Below, piece by piece: positions 1 through 8,743 of a DNA stretch of 36,088 bases. Source of the DNA: Terriglobia bacterium. Lineage in GTDB: Bacteria > Acidobacteriota > Terriglobia > Terriglobales > Acidobacteriaceae. The DNA is taken from contig JAIQFF010000035.1 in assembly GCA_020073395.1 (NCBI GenBank), forward strand, positions 1 through 36,088, written 5' to 3'. Both the position numbers and the translations under genes were made by a program. Each line of letters begins with the position of its first letter. The stretch's first letter is position 1. The notes below the pieces were generated by a model. It saw nothing but the letters and a program-made list of their open reading frames with translations, was not told where the DNA came from and ran no database searches.

Positions 1-36
1 CTACGTGGGTCGTAGCGCGTCCACCGCCGCCGGTGG
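1..36. other. Two short hairpins at window edge
   Basis: Two small inverted repeats lie upstream of the first gene: CTACG-N5-CGTAG at 1-15 and a CCACCG/CGGTGG pair at about 20-36. Neither is followed by a T-run on the plus strand. They could be the end of an upstream transcription unit or leader structure of the next gene. The window edge prevents a decision. Confidence 0.25.
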
Positions 37-75
37 GATAATGCCCGCAGAAACCTGACCAAGAGGAGACCTCCC

Positions 76-1086
76 ATGACCGATCCCAAGCCGGCACTCA
101 CCCGCCGCGAGTTTCTGGAAACCGCCGCTGGCGTCACCGTGGCGGGCACTCTACTGCCTCGCGTCTGGGCAGGCGAAACTAAGAACGGTATTCCTTATCG
201 CACCCTGGGCAACACCGGCGAGAACGTTTCTTGCATCGGCCTGGGTGGATATCACCTTGGGAGCCAGAGCGACGAGCAGGAGAGCATCCGCATCATTCGC
301 GCCGCACTCGATGAAGGCATCAACTTCCTGGACAATTGTTGGGACTATAACGGCGGCGCCAGCGAGGTCCGCATGGGCAAGGCCCTGCGCGACGGATATC
401 GCAAGAAAGCTTTCCTGATGACCAAGCTTGACGCCCATACCAGCAAGGGGGCCGCGCGCCAGATTGACGAGTCACTGCGTCGCCTCCAGACCGACACCAT
501 CGATCTGCTGCAGTTCCATGAAGTGATTCGCGACACCGATCCCGAACGTATTTTTGCCCCCAAGGGGGGCATGGAGGCCGTTCTCGAGGCCAAACAAAAA
601 GGCAAAATCCGCTACATCGGTTTCACCGGTCACAAGAGTCCCGACATTCATCTGAAAATGCTGAACGCCGCCTTCGCCCGCAACTTCACGCTGAACACGG
701 TACAGATGCCGCTCAACCTGATGGATGCCCACTACGAAAGCTTCGAAAAGAAGGTTCTCCCCGTGCTGGTGAAACACAACATTGGAGTGCTGGGCATGAA
801 GCCCATGGGCGACGGTTTGATCCTCAAGAGCAAAGCTGCCGAGCCGGTCGAGTGCCTCCAGTACGCGCTCACCCTGCCCACCAGCGTGGTCATCACCGGC
901 TGCGATTCGCTCCCCATCCTGCAACAGGCGCTGAAAGTGGCGCGAACCTTCAAGCCGCTGAGCCAGGAGCAAGTCGCGGCCCTCCTCGCCCGAACCGCGC
1001 CGGTGGCCCAAAAGGGCGAGTGGGAGCTTTACAAGACGTCACACAATTTCGACGGGACGTATCAGAATCCGCAGTGGCTGGAATAG
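76..1086 (+). CDS. Tat-exported aldo/keto reductase
   Basis: Predicted NAD(P)H-dependent oxidoreductase of the aldo/keto reductase superfamily, 336 aa. The N-terminus is a twin-arginine signal with R10-R11 in the context TRREFLE, followed by a short hydrophobic stretch (about residues 17-31), so the protein is probably exported folded with its cofactor. The AKR barrel starts near residue 40 (YRTLGNTGENVSCIGLGG). The catalytic tetrad is visible as Asp and Tyr in NFLDNCWDYNGGASE, Lys in FLMTKLD and His in LLQFHEV. The start is supported by an AGGAG-type ribosome site at 64-68. The substrate cannot be told from sequence; Tat-exported AKRs of this kind are common in Acidobacteriota and often sit near sugar-related genes. 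The gene appears monocistronic. Confidence 0.9.
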   Translation: MTDPKPALTRREFLETAAGVTVAGTLLPRVWAGETKNGIPYRTLGNTGENVSCIGLGGYHLGSQSDEQESIRIIRAALDEGINFLDNCWDYNGGASEVRMGKALRDGYRKKAFLMTKLDAHTSKGAARQIDESLRRLQTDTIDLLQFHEVIRDTDPERIFAPKGGMEAVLEAKQKGKIRYIGFTGHKSPDIHLKMLNAAFARNFTLNTVQMPLNLMDAHYESFEKKVLPVLVKHNIGVLGMKPMGDGLILKSKAAEPVECLQYALTLPTSVVITGCDSLPILQQALKVARTFKPLSQEQVAALLARTAPVAQKGEWELYKTSHNFDGTYQNPQWLE

Positions 1087-1321
1087 CTTGGGTTTGGTTT
1101 CTTGTGCGGGTTGCCGATGTAACGGGCGGTTTACGCTCTACCCTGGTCAATGCGTGCAATCGCGATTTTACGCCAGCGAATCGACCGAAGGCCCACCCAA
1201 CGGCTGCCGAATCCTGCCCTATCTCCTACCATGCGCATTGACAAAGGGCTCCCTCGCTGCAAAATGGAGGAGGCCATAATTGTGTATGTCCGGAACGCGG
1301 GATTGACAGCCCTCGGATCAC

Positions 1322-3553
1322 ATGAGCCATTTTGCCCATTCGTCCAATGTGGTCCGGTGTGTCTTCGGTGTGTTTTTTCTTTTATCGCAGCCGCTTATCG
1401 AAAGGGCAGGAGCTTCGGAAGCCCCTCCCAGCCCTCAACAGCAGGTGGTTTCGAATCCTGCCGAGGCAACTCGTGTCGACCATGCCCCTAAGCTTGACGG
1501 AACCTTAAACGACTCACTTTGGGAGACCGCCAAGCCGATCACTGACTTTCGGCAAAGCGAGCCCCGCGAAGGTGAACTACCAACCGAAAAGACCGAAGTT
1601 CGCATCCTCTACACACGGCACGCTGTCTATTTCGGAATTCATTGCTACGACTCCAAACCCTCTCGGATCACGGCGACGGAGCTCCGCCGCGACGTCAGCC
1701 AGGATCTGGACGACCACTTCGAGATTCTCATCGATTCCAACCACGCTCGGCGCGGAGCTTACGTATTCCAAATCAATCCCCTCGGCACCCAGGTTGACGG
1801 TCTGATCGTTGAAGAACAAAAATCGTCCGACGGAGGTGATTTTGACCGCGGGTGGGACGGAGTATGGACTTCCGAGTCCCGCGTCATTGCGGACGGATGG
1901 AGTGCGATCGTAGAAATTCCTTTCACAACCCTCAACTTCACCGACTCGAAAAATGTAATCTGGGGATTGAATCTCAAACGCTTCATCCGCAGAAAGAATG
2001 AACAGGATATGTGGCGTGCGTACCGGAGAACATTTGGGATCACCAAGGTCTCCCAGGCGGGGGAGTTGCACGGTATCCAGGACATCGGAAGCGGAAGGCT
2101 TTTCATTGTAAAGCCCTATGGGCTGGTCCAGTATGACAAGCAGACAGGGCAGGACCCGAAGTTTCCGCTCACGGGCGGCATTGACTTGAAGTATGGACTC
2201 AGCTCGAATCTTGTCTTAAACGTGACTGGCAATACGGATTTTGCCGATACCGAAGTTGACCTCCAGCCATTTAATCTCAGCCCCTTTAAAGTATTCATTC
2301 CCGAAAAACGGCAATTCTTCCTGGAGAATGCCGGCGTTTTCAGTTTCGATCTGGGCGATCACGACCAGTTGTTCTTCAGCCGCCAGATTGGAATTGACCC
2401 TATCACCGGCGACCAAGTACCTATCAATGGCGGCGCGAAGCTGACCGGCACATTGGGCCGTATGGAGCTTGGCATCATGGACGTGGACACCCGTTCGAAC
2501 GGGCCGAATCCATTTGCGAACTTTGCGGTTGTTCGTTTAAAGGAGTCACTTTGGTCCGGATCGTACATTGGTGTTATGGGTATCGATAAGCGCTCCGGAA
2601 ACGTGCTCGACAGTTTCAATCAAACTGGGGGCGTGGACACGCGTCTGGTTTTCTTCAAGGATTGGGTTGTGGACGCACACATGGCGGGGACAAAATCGCC
2701 TGGGCATCCGAGCGGAAATAGTGATCTTGGGGCTTCGCTCATCTATCGTTCAAATTGGCTGGACGGAATTGTCGAACGTCGAAAAATCGGGCCGAATTTC
2801 AATCCAGAGGTAGGTTTCGTTAAGAGGACCGATTCCGACGAAACCTACGGGGACCTAACCTTCAAAATCAGACCCAGGACAAGCCTTGTCCGGGAATTTC
2901 AACTTGAGGGGTTAATTCTTCACGCGCCGAATACCCGCGGCGAAGTTTCCACACAAGAATGGAGGACCATTTTTCACGCCCATTTCAATAATGACGGCTA
3001 CGCTGACGCAAGCATTGCTGATGTCTTCACACAGCAAATCAAGACACCTTTCCATATCTATAAGAACGTTTTCATTCCTAACGGGCTCTACCACTTCACT
3101 CGCCGCACACTTTTCTACGGGTCCCGGCAAGACCGACGCGTTACGTACAACTTCTACAATACCTTTGGTAGCTATTATGGAGGGACCCTGAATGAATTTA
3201 GCGTGGGGGCCAACTATCGCCCGATGTCGAAATTCTCAGTTTCTGCCTCTGAAACATGGGATCGATTTCGATTGCCGTTGCCTGACGGACATTTTTCGGT
3301 TGTCCTGGCAAGCCTTCAGGGAAACTACTCTTTCAACCGGTTCTTGACCTTTACAAGTCTCCTTCAGATGAACACATCAAACAACCAGGCGGTAAGTGCA
3401 AATCTCCGATTGCGCTACAACTATCGCCCCGATAGCGATCTCTATATCGTCTACAACATTGGAACGCAGTTCGCCAGCATTGCCCCAGCGAACCCCCCGC
3501 AAGTCCGCGAAACGCGCTTCACGGTCAAATGGACCTATTCTTTTGCGCCGTAA
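1322..3553 (+). CDS. DUF5916 outer-membrane protein with CBM9-like domain
   Basis: A 743-aa protein with a hydrophobic N-terminal export signal (about residues 10-30, FFLLSQP region). A CBM9-like beta-sandwich follows (about 50-245: DGTLNDSLWE, VRILYTRHAVYFGIHC, DDHFEILIDS, WSAIVEIPF). The C-terminal half (about 260-743) is DUF5916, rich in alternating beta strands with a FFLEN motif, and ends in aromatic YSFAP, as expected for an outer-membrane beta-barrel. CBM9/DUF5916 proteins are frequent in Acidobacteriota and Bacteroidota and are often annotated as carbohydrate-binding, but I know of no proven reaction. No clear ribosome site precedes the ATG; the in-frame GTG at codon 10 is an alternative start. 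It stands alone and converges on the PilZ gene. Confidence 0.88.
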   Translation: MSHFAHSSNVVRCVFGVFFLLSQPLIERAGASEAPPSPQQQVVSNPAEATRVDHAPKLDGTLNDSLWETAKPITDFRQSEPREGELPTEKTEVRILYTRHAVYFGIHCYDSKPSRITATELRRDVSQDLDDHFEILIDSNHARRGAYVFQINPLGTQVDGLIVEEQKSSDGGDFDRGWDGVWTSESRVIADGWSAIVEIPFTTLNFTDSKNVIWGLNLKRFIRRKNEQDMWRAYRRTFGITKVSQAGELHGIQDIGSGRLFIVKPYGLVQYDKQTGQDPKFPLTGGIDLKYGLSSNLVLNVTGNTDFADTEVDLQPFNLSPFKVFIPEKRQFFLENAGVFSFDLGDHDQLFFSRQIGIDPITGDQVPINGGAKLTGTLGRMELGIMDVDTRSNGPNPFANFAVVRLKESLWSGSYIGVMGIDKRSGNVLDSFNQTGGVDTRLVFFKDWVVDAHMAGTKSPGHPSGNSDLGASLIYRSNWLDGIVERRKIGPNFNPEVGFVKRTDSDETYGDLTFKIRPRTSLVREFQLEGLILHAPNTRGEVSTQEWRTIFHAHFNNDGYADASIADVFTQQIKTPFHIYKNVFIPNGLYHFTRRTLFYGSRQDRRVTYNFYNTFGSYYGGTLNEFSVGANYRPMSKFSVSASETWDRFRLPLPDGHFSVVLASLQGNYSFNRFLTFTSLLQMNTSNNQAVSANLRLRYNYRPDSDLYIVYNIGTQFASIAPANPPQVRETRFTVKWTYSFAP

Positions 3554-3695
3554 AAACTCGAGATTGGAGCTTTGATGAGCTCCGTCGACGCTTGCCCAAT
3601 TGCGCGTGCGGTTCTCCGACTGTCGATCGAGTTTGCTCGAGTCGCTGCCCACCAGAAATTCGTGACTGTTGTAATCGGGCCGTTCGTACTTACCA

Positions 3696-4124
3696 TCACA
3701 ATTTCTTGATCCCCTCCGCCATCAGCGCGGCCCGCCGCATCGCCGCGACTTCTTTTTGCAAGCGGTTGATCTCCTCTTCGCTTTCTCGCAGATAAGCCTC
3801 ATGCCGCTGCTGGAAGAGCGCCAGATTGCGGCTGGCTGGCCGGGAGGCAGATGAGAGCGAACTCAGGAACTCCACTCCAAAGCAATAGCCGTCCCGGTTG
3901 CGGATCGTTCCTTTTACGCGGGAGTAGGGCGCCGGCAACTCAACCTCGACCGGATCGCCGGGTTGCAGATTGATTCCGGCATAAAGCGCCAGTCCGCCTT
4001 TGCTGATTTCAGCAAGCCGCCCCGGCACGAAAACTTTGGATTCTCCGTCACGCAGAACGACAAAAACTTGCAGGTCAATCTGCTTTCGCTTCCAGCGACG
4101 CGTATTGACGGGGGAGGGCTTCAT
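3696..4124 (-). CDS. PilZ domain protein with C-terminal coiled coil
   Basis: A 142-aa cytoplasmic protein with an N-terminal PilZ domain (about residues 8-90), the usual c-di-GMP receptor fold. The RxxxR element is present as R9-R13 (RRWKR). The second motif, normally (D/N)xSxxG, reads E39-I-S41-K-G-G44, so the acidic/amide position is Glu; nucleotide binding is likely but the first position is non-standard. Residues about 100-135 (RHEAYLRESEEEINRLQKEVAAM) look like a coiled coil, suggesting dimerisation or a partner interface. Output is unknown. No strong ribosome site is seen upstream of the ATG. It is flanked by convergent and unrelated genes, so context does not help. Confidence 0.85.
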   Translation of the reverse strand: MKPSPVNTRRWKRKQIDLQVFVVLRDGESKVFVPGRLAEISKGGLALYAGINLQPGDPVEVELPAPYSRVKGTIRNRDGYCFGVEFLSSLSSASRPASRNLALFQQRHEAYLRESEEEINRLQKEVAAMRRAALMAEGIKKL

Positions 4125-4437
4125 TCAGAGGGCGCGGTTGAGATGCCTACTTATGCATTTGTCCCAGTATGGAACGAGCCGGCAAAGAGGAGGAGATTAC
4201 GGAAGTGGCTGTACGACGCGCCCCGCGTGTGGAAAGCTAAGCCTCGCCGGATAAAAGGCTTGCAGGGTAACGAAGCAAACCCTCGGGGGCTTAAGCCCTC
4301 ATTCGAACGCGCTTGTTGCAGGGCTGAAGCCCCAGTCCACTCCGAAACAAAGTGCTGCCTCGCTTGCTGAAGCATGGCAGACGGAAAACCGACGACTGGC
4401 AACCGACGACTGAAGACCGACGAGCGATGACTCTTTC
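4125..4437. repeat. Intergenic region with palindromes and a 14-bp tandem repeat
   Basis: This 313-bp stretch between two minus-strand genes has no convincing gene. It holds a perfect palindrome GGGCTTAAGCCC at 4287-4298 and a near-copy GGGCTGAAGCCCC at 4321-4333. A tandem repeat of AACCGACGACTG follows at 4387-4398 and 4401-4412, with a degenerate third unit (GACCGACGAGCG) at 4416-4427, period 14. A related palindrome, GGGCTTAATGCCC, occurs at 11982-11994. From memory, elements of this style are dispersed in acidobacterial genomes between genes. Strand and function are unclear. Confidence 0.55.
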
Positions 4438-5574
4438 CTACCGAAACAGCAACCCGCTGAACTCCGCCAGATTCCGCCGCCACACCATCCACACATGTCC
4501 GCCCGGCGTTTCAATTGGCGTATTGTGGACACCCTTCGAATCCAGCCACGCCCGCATCTTCCGGTTCGGCTCGATCAGTCGGTCATCGGTGCCGCAGGCG
4601 ATCCAGAGTACACGCAGCTTCTCATTGGCTTTGGCGTCGAGCCCGGGAAACTCCGCATCAAAATCTTCCGTAATCCCCCCTGAGCTGAAGGCGCCGACCC
4701 AGGCAAACTTGTCCAGATTATTCAGTCCGGTCAGCAGCGACTCGGCGCCCCCCATCGACAAGCCCGCAATCGCCCGCGAATTCCGGTCTTTGGACACGCG
4801 GTAGGCTCCTTCCACCTGCGGCATGACTTCGGTAAACAGGGCCTGGCTGAAGCGGTCGTAGTTCTTCTTGCGGAGTTCAGACGCGAACGCCCGCGGCCCC
4901 GGCACTACGATCTCCGGCGCGCCATAACCCAGCGGCATCACCACAATCATCGCCTTGGCCTTGCCCTGGGCGATCAGATTATCGAGGATGACATTCGCCC
5001 GCCCCACCGCCGTCCACCCACTGGCGTCATCGCTGAACCCGTGGAGCAAATAGAGCACGGGATAGCTCCGTTTCGCCTTTGGATCGTAGCCAGGCGGCGT
5101 GTAAACGTAAAAGTCCCGCTCATCACCCACCACGCCGGACTTATAGAAATGATGATGGACCAGGCCATGGGGCACGTCGCCCACCTCCCACGGCAACGAA
5201 GCCGGCCCCGGCACATGCACCTGGCTCTGGGTGTGCAGCAGGTTCGGTTTCATCAAGGGATTGGAAGGATCAATCAGACCCACGCCGTCCGCCACAAATG
5301 AGTAGCCATAGAAATCCGGCGCCAACGGTGCGGTGGTCAAGCTCCAGATTCCCTGGTCATCCTTCTGCATGGGCGCAGGCTTCGCACCCTCCAGCGCCAA
5401 CATAACCTCATGCGCGTTGGGATCCAGAAACCGGAAGGTAACGCTGTTGTCCGCATGGACCTCGGGACTGGATATGACCGCAGGTGGCTGCGCTGCCGGA
5501 GCCGGTTGCGGCTGGGCCAAGCCAATCGCGGCCAATAGCAAGAGCAGGGATGAGGCCAGGAGTATGCGTTTCAT
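4438..5574 (-). CDS. Secreted CE1-type esterase (alpha/beta hydrolase)
   Basis: Predicted secreted carbohydrate esterase related to the feruloyl/enterochelin esterase (esterase D-like) group, 378 aa. The signal peptide starts at MKRILLASSLLLLL. An N-terminal early-set/CBM48-like beta domain (about residues 35-130, with VTFRFLDPNAHEVML and GFYGY-like DFYGYSF) is followed by the alpha/beta hydrolase domain. Catalytic residues visible are the nucleophile Ser in GLSMGG, Asp in GTDDRLIE and His in GGHVWMVW, with the oxyanion region in LYLLHGFSDD. Start 5574 is chosen because the signal peptide begins there and an AAAGGA ribosome site lies just upstream; a longer reading from 5658 would put non-signal sequence in front. 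Likely acts on acylated plant or microbial polysaccharides; the substrate is not determined. Confidence 0.88.
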   Translation of the reverse strand: MKRILLASSLLLLLAAIGLAQPQPAPAAQPPAVISSPEVHADNSVTFRFLDPNAHEVMLALEGAKPAPMQKDDQGIWSLTTAPLAPDFYGYSFVADGVGLIDPSNPLMKPNLLHTQSQVHVPGPASLPWEVGDVPHGLVHHHFYKSGVVGDERDFYVYTPPGYDPKAKRSYPVLYLLHGFSDDASGWTAVGRANVILDNLIAQGKAKAMIVVMPLGYGAPEIVVPGPRAFASELRKKNYDRFSQALFTEVMPQVEGAYRVSKDRNSRAIAGLSMGGAESLLTGLNNLDKFAWVGAFSSGGITEDFDAEFPGLDAKANEKLRVLWIACGTDDRLIEPNRKMRAWLDSKGVHNTPIETPGGHVWMVWRRNLAEFSGLLFR

Positions 5575-5713
5575 GAATGTCCTTTGCGAGATGCTTTCTG
5601 ATCGGAAACCGCTGGCACGAGAGTATACAACCCTGCATCCCCAAACTCGCTGTGCCATCTTGAGCTCTTACAGGGGTTGGCCTGGATCGCTGGCATGTAG
5701 GAAACTTGGGAAC

Positions 5714-5929
5714 ATGAAGAAGCCCTTTCTCCACGTCACCAAATGGCTAGGCAATATTCCAGTGGAAGCAGAATGCACATTGTGTGCAGATGTGAAATTC
5801 AAAGTAAGGTCTACCAGCCATCGTCCAAGTCGTGAAGAATATCAAAAGGCTCTACAGCAGCAGTTCGATCATCATGTTAAGACGGTGCACATGGAGGAGG
5901 ATGCGAGGCAAAGGGCTCCCGGATTGTGA
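5714..5929 (+). CDS. 71-aa CxxC/His mini-protein
   Basis: Small predicted protein starting MKKPFLHVTKWLG. It has a C-x2-C pair (ECTLCADVKF) and later histidines in FDHHVKTVH, followed by an acidic end (MEEDARQ). The pattern Cys-x2-Cys...His-x4-His suggests a small zinc-binding fold, C2H2-like in spacing logic. I recall similar mini-proteins in other Acidobacteriota but have no functional assignment. The ATG is preceded by a weak purine-rich stretch (TAGGAAAC at 5698-5705). A longer in-frame reading from 5333 exists but overlaps the esterase gene antisense, so the short form is preferred. It diverges from the esterase gene. Confidence 0.6.
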   Translation: MKKPFLHVTKWLGNIPVEAECTLCADVKFKVRSTSHRPSREEYQKALQQQFDHHVKTVHMEEDARQRAPGL

Positions 5930-6013
5930 GTGAAAAGAGCTGAGTGAGCGCGAGCAATTCTTCGGCTGGCAGTTGAGTCGAAGCTCGTTGCGGTCTACTA
6001 TGCTTTTGGGAGA

Positions 6014-6033
6014 CGTAGCCGGCGACGGCTGCG
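6014..6033 (+). other. GNRA-capped hairpin between genes
   Basis: CGTAGCCG and CGGCTGCG form an 8-bp stem (one G-T pair) closed by a GCGA tetraloop, a stable GNRA type. It lies in the 166-bp gap between the mini-protein and the ThuA gene, 62 bp before the ThuA start, and is followed by ACCTTTA. It could be a weak terminator for the mini-protein or a leader structure of the ThuA gene. Confidence 0.3.
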
Positions 6034-6095
6034 ACCTTTACTGCCCCAAATCGGACGAATCGTGCGACTCCAACTTATCGTGGAAAGGCAATAGC

Positions 6096-7031
6096 ATGGA
6101 TCACTCTCTCAGCCGTCGTCGCTTTCTCCAGGCCACCGCCATCGCTGGCGCCGGGCTTGCCTTACCGAAAAACTTGCTCGCAGCCGGGAAAAAGTCTGTT
6201 CTCATCTTCACCAAGTCTTCCGGCTTCGAACACGATGTGGTGAAGGTCACTCCTGGGCACCCCAGCATTCTGGAACAGGCAGTCAAGACGCTTGGAGAGC
6301 AGCACGGCTTTGAAGTCACGGCCACCAAAGACGGCCGCGTCTTCGATTCGGCTGACTTTAAGAAACATGCCGCAGTGCTTTTTTATACCACCGGCGATCT
6401 GACCACCATCGGCACGGATGGGAACCCGCCCATGTCGCCGGCCGGCAAGCAGGCGTTGCTGGACGCAGTCCACGGCGGGCTGGGCTTTGTCGGAGTCCAT
6501 GCCGCTTCGGACACCTTTCATACCGAGCCCGACACGAAAGACAATTCCAATCGTTACATCGCCCACGGCGAGAGCTCTGATCCCTATCTGCGGATGCTGG
6601 GCGGAGAGTTCATCACTCACGGCAGTACTCCCCGGCTACAGGCCGCCAACCTGATTGTGAAGGACGCGAAATTCCCCGGCCTAGAAGGCGTGACCTCGCC
6701 AGTAAGTCTCACCGAAGAGTGGTATTCGCTGAAGGACTTTTCCCCGGACCTCCACGTCATCCTCGCGCTCGACACCCACGGCATGACAGGGGAGCCCTAT
6801 CAGCGTGCTGCCTATCCTGCCACCTGGGCGCGGATGCATGGCAAAGGACGCGTCTTCTACACCGCGATAGGCGACCGCCCGGAAAACTGGTCGAATACGT
6901 TTTTCCTGAATCTTCTCGGGGGGGGAATTCGCTGGTCCATCGGCGACGCGAAGGCTTCGCTGGACAAGAATCTCGCTCAGGCTACCCCCGGCTACGCCGA
7001 GATTCCACCAAAACCGCCAGCTAAAGCCTAG
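6096..7031 (+). CDS. Tat-exported ThuA-like domain protein
   Basis: A 311-aa exported protein with a twin-arginine signal (SRRRFLQATA, arginines near residues 7-9) and a ThuA-like domain (about residues 32-290), a class I glutamine-amidotransferase-like fold first named after trehalose utilisation. Conserved family features are SVLIFTKSSGFEHD, the AVLFYTTGD strand, GFVGVHAASDTF and the terminal GGGIRWSIG. No sugar-binding module is attached. The precise reaction of ThuA-like domains is not established for most members; carbohydrate metabolism is the usual inference. The start is set at the Tat peptide, with GGAAAGG at 6082-6088 as ribosome site. An upstream in-frame extension to 5973 would bury the signal and is rejected. 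Confidence 0.87.
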   Translation: MDHSLSRRRFLQATAIAGAGLALPKNLLAAGKKSVLIFTKSSGFEHDVVKVTPGHPSILEQAVKTLGEQHGFEVTATKDGRVFDSADFKKHAAVLFYTTGDLTTIGTDGNPPMSPAGKQALLDAVHGGLGFVGVHAASDTFHTEPDTKDNSNRYIAHGESSDPYLRMLGGEFITHGSTPRLQAANLIVKDAKFPGLEGVTSPVSLTEEWYSLKDFSPDLHVILALDTHGMTGEPYQRAAYPATWARMHGKGRVFYTAIGDRPENWSNTFFLNLLGGGIRWSIGDAKASLDKNLAQATPGYAEIPPKPPAKA

Positions 7032-7081
7032 GCGTCGGCAAGCCCTAGCGAGGCAGTCGCGGTGCCGGCAAACTGCGCAAG

Positions 7082-7113
7082 AAAAACCCCGCCCAAGCGA
7101 AGCTTGGACGGGG
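7082..7113 (-). terminator. Rho-independent terminator for aceA
   Basis: Read on the minus strand, CCCCGTCCAAG and CTTGGGCGGGG form an 11-bp stem (one mismatch) followed immediately by TTTTT (the plus-strand A-run at 7082-7086). It lies 67 bp past the isocitrate lyase stop codon and is correctly oriented to end aceA transcription. It may also limit read-through from the convergent ThuA gene, though on that strand it lacks a T-run. Confidence 0.75.
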
Positions 7114-7180
7114 CGCCCTCCTGAGTAGGATTGCTCGGATAGGGGCGGAGCCCCCGCCCATCCCCTTATCGTGGCTCGGC

Positions 7181-8593
7181 CTAATCTCCCGAGGGCAGGA
7201 GCGATTCCTCGTGGGTCGGAATGAATTCGGGCACGCAGTTCGTGGACGGGCACTGGCCCAGAATCGGCTGGCAGGCCGCGTCCGGTCCGTGTTTCGGGTG
7301 CACGAGAGGCTTCATCTCTGCGAACTGATCCTGCTCGGTGGAACCGTTCAGCGCCGTGGTTGAGGAAAGGCCACCGGCAATCACCTGCGTGAGTGCATCG
7401 AAGTATCCCGTGCCCACGAAGCGCTGGTGCTTCACAGCCTGGTATCCATACTCCGATTCCCGGCTGAATTCTTTCTCCTGCAGGCGAGAATACGCGGTCA
7501 TGCCGTTATCTTTGTAGCCGCGTGCCAGCTCGAACATGCTCAGGTTCAGGGCGTGGAATCCGGCCAGCGTGACAAACTGGAACTTGTATCCCATCTTGGC
7601 CAGCTCAGGCTGGAAGCTGGCGATGGTTGCATCGTCCAGTTTCTTCTTCCAGTTGAACGAGGGCGAACAGTTGTAAGCCAGAAGCTTTCCCGGATACTTG
7701 GCATGAATCGCTTCCGCGAACCGGCGGGCTTCTTCCACGTTCGGTTCCGAAGTCTCACACCAGATCAGGTCCGCGTACGGAGCGTAGGCGAGGCCGCGCG
7801 CGATGGCTGACTCGATACCGCCGCGAATCTTGAAAAAGCCCTCCGAGGTTCTCTCTCCAGTGACAAATTCACGGTCGCGCCGGTCGATGTCGCTGGTAAG
7901 CAGGTACGCGCTGTTGGCGTCGGTGCGCGCCATGATCAGCGTCGGTACACCCAGCACATCAGCTGCCAGGCGAGCCGCTACCAGCTTCTGGATCGCTTCC
8001 GAGGTCGGCACCAGAACCTTTCCGCCGAGGTGACCGCACTTCTTGGCGGAAGAGAGCTGATCTTCAAAATGCACACAGGCGGCGCCGGCCTCGATCATCG
8101 CTTTCATCAATTCGAAGGCGTTCAGGGTGCCGCCGAATCCGGCTTCGGCGTCGGCCACGATGGGGGCCATCCAGTGCAAGCCGTTCTTTCCATCCATGTG
8201 ATGGATCTGGTCGGCGCGCATCAGGGCATTGTTGATCCGTCGAATGACGTTCGGAACACTGTCGGACGGATACAAACTCTGATCGGGATACATGTGACCC
8301 GAGTCGTTGGCGTCGGCGGCGACCTGCCAGCCACTGAGATAGATCGCTTTCAGCCCAGCCTGCACCTGCTGCACCGCCTGATTGCCGGTGAGGGCGCCGA
8401 GGGCAGGCACGTACTCTTCGTTATGCAGTAGCCACCACAGGCGCTCCGCGCCCAGGCGCGCCAGCGTGTGCTCGACTTGGAACGAGCCGCGCAACTTGTC
8501 CACTTGCTGGCTGCTGTAAGGGCGTTTTGTTCCTATCCAACGGCTGTTGCTGTGCCACTGCTTGGTGAGTTCCGCGGAGCTGAGATTGTGCAT
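7181..8593 (-). CDS. aceA: Isocitrate lyase
   Basis: Cleaves isocitrate to glyoxylate and succinate, the first step of the glyoxylate shunt, in the cytoplasm. The protein is 470 aa, close to the bacterial family length of about 430. The signature KKCGH is present with the catalytic Cys at about residue 186. Other conserved blocks are [24 protein letters not shown], the Mg-binding [24 protein letters not shown] and the C-terminal [12 protein letters not shown]. The reading frame stays open far upstream (to 10141), but that part is antisense to malate synthase; the start [11 protein letters not shown] is chosen from family alignment, with an AGGA element about 13 nt upstream. It is transcribed divergently from aceB and ends in a clear terminator. 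Confidence 0.96.
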   Translation of the reverse strand: MHNLSSAELTKQWHSNSRWIGTKRPYSSQQVDKLRGSFQVEHTLARLGAERLWWLLHNEEYVPALGALTGNQAVQQVQAGLKAIYLSGWQVAADANDSGHMYPDQSLYPSDSVPNVIRRINNALMRADQIHHMDGKNGLHWMAPIVADAEAGFGGTLNAFELMKAMIEAGAACVHFEDQLSSAKKCGHLGGKVLVPTSEAIQKLVAARLAADVLGVPTLIMARTDANSAYLLTSDIDRRDREFVTGERTSEGFFKIRGGIESAIARGLAYAPYADLIWCETSEPNVEEARRFAEAIHAKYPGKLLAYNCSPSFNWKKKLDDATIASFQPELAKMGYKFQFVTLAGFHALNLSMFELARGYKDNGMTAYSRLQEKEFSRESEYGYQAVKHQRFVGTGYFDALTQVIAGGLSSTTALNGSTEQDQFAEMKPLVHPKHGPDAACQPILGQCPSTNCVPEFIPTHEESLLPSGD

Positions 8594-8663
8594 GGCTGCG
8601 TTATCCTGTCCGGCATACCGGCTGATACGCAGTAGAACCCATTTGCCGGACGAGTCCAAGCCG

Positions 8664-8699
8664 GGTCGTCCATATTGGCCTGGTCGTCCGTTTTGACCC
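8664..8699. promoter_or_regulatory. 18-bp tandem direct repeat in aceA-aceB control region
   Basis: GGTCGTCC followed by a T-rich TTG core occurs twice, at 8664-8681 and 8682-8699. The two 18-bp units agree at 14 positions and adjoin exactly, in the 150 bp between the divergent aceA and aceB genes. An 18-bp period, about two helical turns, would place two regulator molecules on nearly the same DNA face. It is a candidate operator for co-control of the glyoxylate shunt; the binding protein is unknown. Confidence 0.45.
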
Positions 8700-8743
8700 A
8701 GGTGCGCGGGAGGCTTCCTTTTCACGCTATTACAATGATGTAC

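Noticed and set aside
1087..1321. Short frames between the aldo/keto reductase and the DUF5916 gene, and TTGACA elements at 1238 and 1303.
   Set aside because: The frames overlap each other and have no family resemblance. Neither TTGACA has a -10 element at a proper distance, and the second is too close to the start codon.
4387..4427. Tandem repeat considered as a CRISPR fragment.
   Set aside because: Unit of 12 bp with 2-3 bp spacers and a decayed third copy; no cas genes anywhere in the window.
5333..5713. Upstream extension of the 71-aa mini-protein.
   Set aside because: Runs antisense through the esterase signal peptide and start; the composition changes at 5714 where a normal protein begins.
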